Part shown: one piece after another, positions 63,368 to 64,000 of the stretch
Layout: each line of letters opens with the position of its first letter
How positions within the stretch are numbered: position 1 is the stretch's first letter
Source of the DNA: Hyphomicrobiales bacterium
GTDB taxonomy: Bacteria; Pseudomonadota; Alphaproteobacteria; Rhizobiales; Beijerinckiaceae
Assembly: GCA_027489535.1 (NCBI GenBank)
Contig: JAIXZO010000006.1
Coordinates: 186,001 to 250,000, forward strand
Length of the DNA stretch: 64,000 nt
Direction: 5' to 3'
Notes under the pieces: generated by a model
What the model was told of the DNA's origin: nothing
What the model saw: only the letters and a program-made list of their open reading frames with translations
Database searches by the model: none
Program-made: the position numbers and the translations under genes

Positions 63368-64000
63368 GCGGTGGATTCCCCCTCCGGCAAGGTCAGCACG
63401 GCGCGCAGTCCGGGTCCATTGTCCTCGAGCCGCAATTCACCGCCGTGCATGCGCGCAACCGCTGCCGCCAGCGACAGCCCCAGCCCGAAACCGGGGCGCG
63501 TGCGTGCACTTTCGAGCCGCACGAAACGTTCGAGCACGCGTTCGCGGTCCGCCTCCGGCACGCCGGGTCCCCGGTCGCCGACGCTCAGTTCGACCAGCGA
63601 CCCGAAACGGCGGGCCGACACGGTGACGGGGCCGGGCGCCTCGCCGTCGCCGTTGCCTTTCGCGCCATATTTGATGGCATTGTCGACGAGGTTCGCGACC
63701 GCTTGCCCAACGAGTTCGCGCGAGCCGCGCACCGGCAGGGGTTCCTCGAGCCGGATCTCGATGCCCAGCCCCGCCTCCTCGGCCGTCGGCTCGTAAAGCT
63801 CGACGACGTCGCGCGCCACTGCGGCGAGGTCGAAAACGTCGTCGGACGGCATCTCGCCCTTGGCTTCCGCCCGCGCGATCAGCAACAGCGCGTTGAAGAC
63901 GCGGATCAGGTCGTCCGCCTCCGCGATGATGTCGTCCAGCCCGCGCCGGAATTCGTCCGGCGAGGTCGCCGTCCTGAGCGCCTGTTCCGCCTCGTTGCGC
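63364..64000 (-). CDS. sensor histidine kinase, C-terminal part, cut by the window edge
   Basis: The frame is open from the stop at 63364 to the right edge, about 211 residues; an internal TTG at 63885 is not the true start. Visible are the end of a HisKA-like dimerisation helix (LDDIIAEADDLIRVFNALLLIARAEA) and a HATPase domain with ANLVDNAIKYGA (N-box), VGDRGPGVP and GFGLGLSLAAAVARMHGGEL. The phosphoacceptor His and the sensor lie beyond the window. It is coupled to glnE by a GTGA overlap. Confidence 0.88.
   Translation of the reverse strand, partial: RNEAEQALRTATSPDEFRRGLDDIIAEADDLIRVFNALLLIARAEAKGEMPSDDVFDLAAVARDVVELYEPTAEEAGLGIEIRLEEPLPVRGSRELVGQAVANLVDNAIKYGAKGNGDGEAPGPVTVSARRFGSLVELSVGDRGPGVPEADRERVLERFVRLESARTRPGFGLGLSLAAAVARMHGGELRLEDNGPGLRAVLTLPEGESTA

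Overview
The window is GC-rich chromosomal DNA from an alphaproteobacterium, most likely of the Hyphomicrobiales (Rhizobiales). This rests on the gene families present: malate synthase G, a PAS histidine kinase beside glnE, an XdhABC purine operon, mitofilin-like proteins, a DUF900 lipoprotein and a XagB-like glycosyltransferase. Clusters of GANTC sites, the CcrM methylation target, also lie upstream of two genes. Coding density is high. I saw no rRNA, tRNA, CRISPR array, transposase or integrase.

1-18 kb is the unusual part. Nearly every gene encodes an exported or membrane protein of unknown function. The core is a run of ten minus-strand genes from about 14557 down to 4372, mostly overlapping or a few bases apart. 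They are: a membrane protein, a short mitofilin-like protein, a DUF6524-like four-helix protein, a phosphate-binding-protein-like secreted protein, a Pro/Ala-linker exported protein, two secreted paralogues ending in DUF2061-like membrane domains, a membrane-anchored protein in the position of MlaD, a single-chain ABC ATPase fused to an MlaE-type permease, and a small signal-peptide membrane protein. Flanking it are a second mitofilin-like protein, a PH-like protein, a TPR protein, several small Gly/Ala-rich exported proteins and a DUF900 alpha/beta-hydrolase lipoprotein. This is my candidate for an undescribed envelope (lipid-transport or membrane-organising) system.

18-31.5 kb holds glcB, an SRPBCC protein, a dusA / M20 amidohydrolase / SDR run, a type III polyketide synthase with its methyltransferase, a cupin dioxygenase, a large XagB-like glycosyltransferase, an amidase and an MlrC-family metallopeptidase. 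31.6-38.5 kb is one operon: a peptide/sugar-type ABC importer (binding protein, two permeases, one fused double ATPase) followed by a gluconate 5-dehydrogenase-like SDR and a gluconolactonase-like protein.

38.8-47 kb is a minus-strand catabolic operon, xdhA-xdhB-xdhC-guaD-uraD-otnC-otnK, which degrades purines toward allantoin and carries a four-carbon sugar-acid module at its end. Palindromic repeats are scattered here, and one copy is inserted in frame inside xdhC. Upstream are a YeiH-family transporter and a divergent GntR/UTRA regulator. 49-54.8 kb has galM, gloA, a long CDF metal transporter and pepN. 54.9-58 kb encodes a secreted SGNH-hydrolase/RTX protein behind a 34-bp near-perfect palindrome. 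58-64 kb holds a PAS histidine kinase, glnE and a histidine kinase cut by the right edge.
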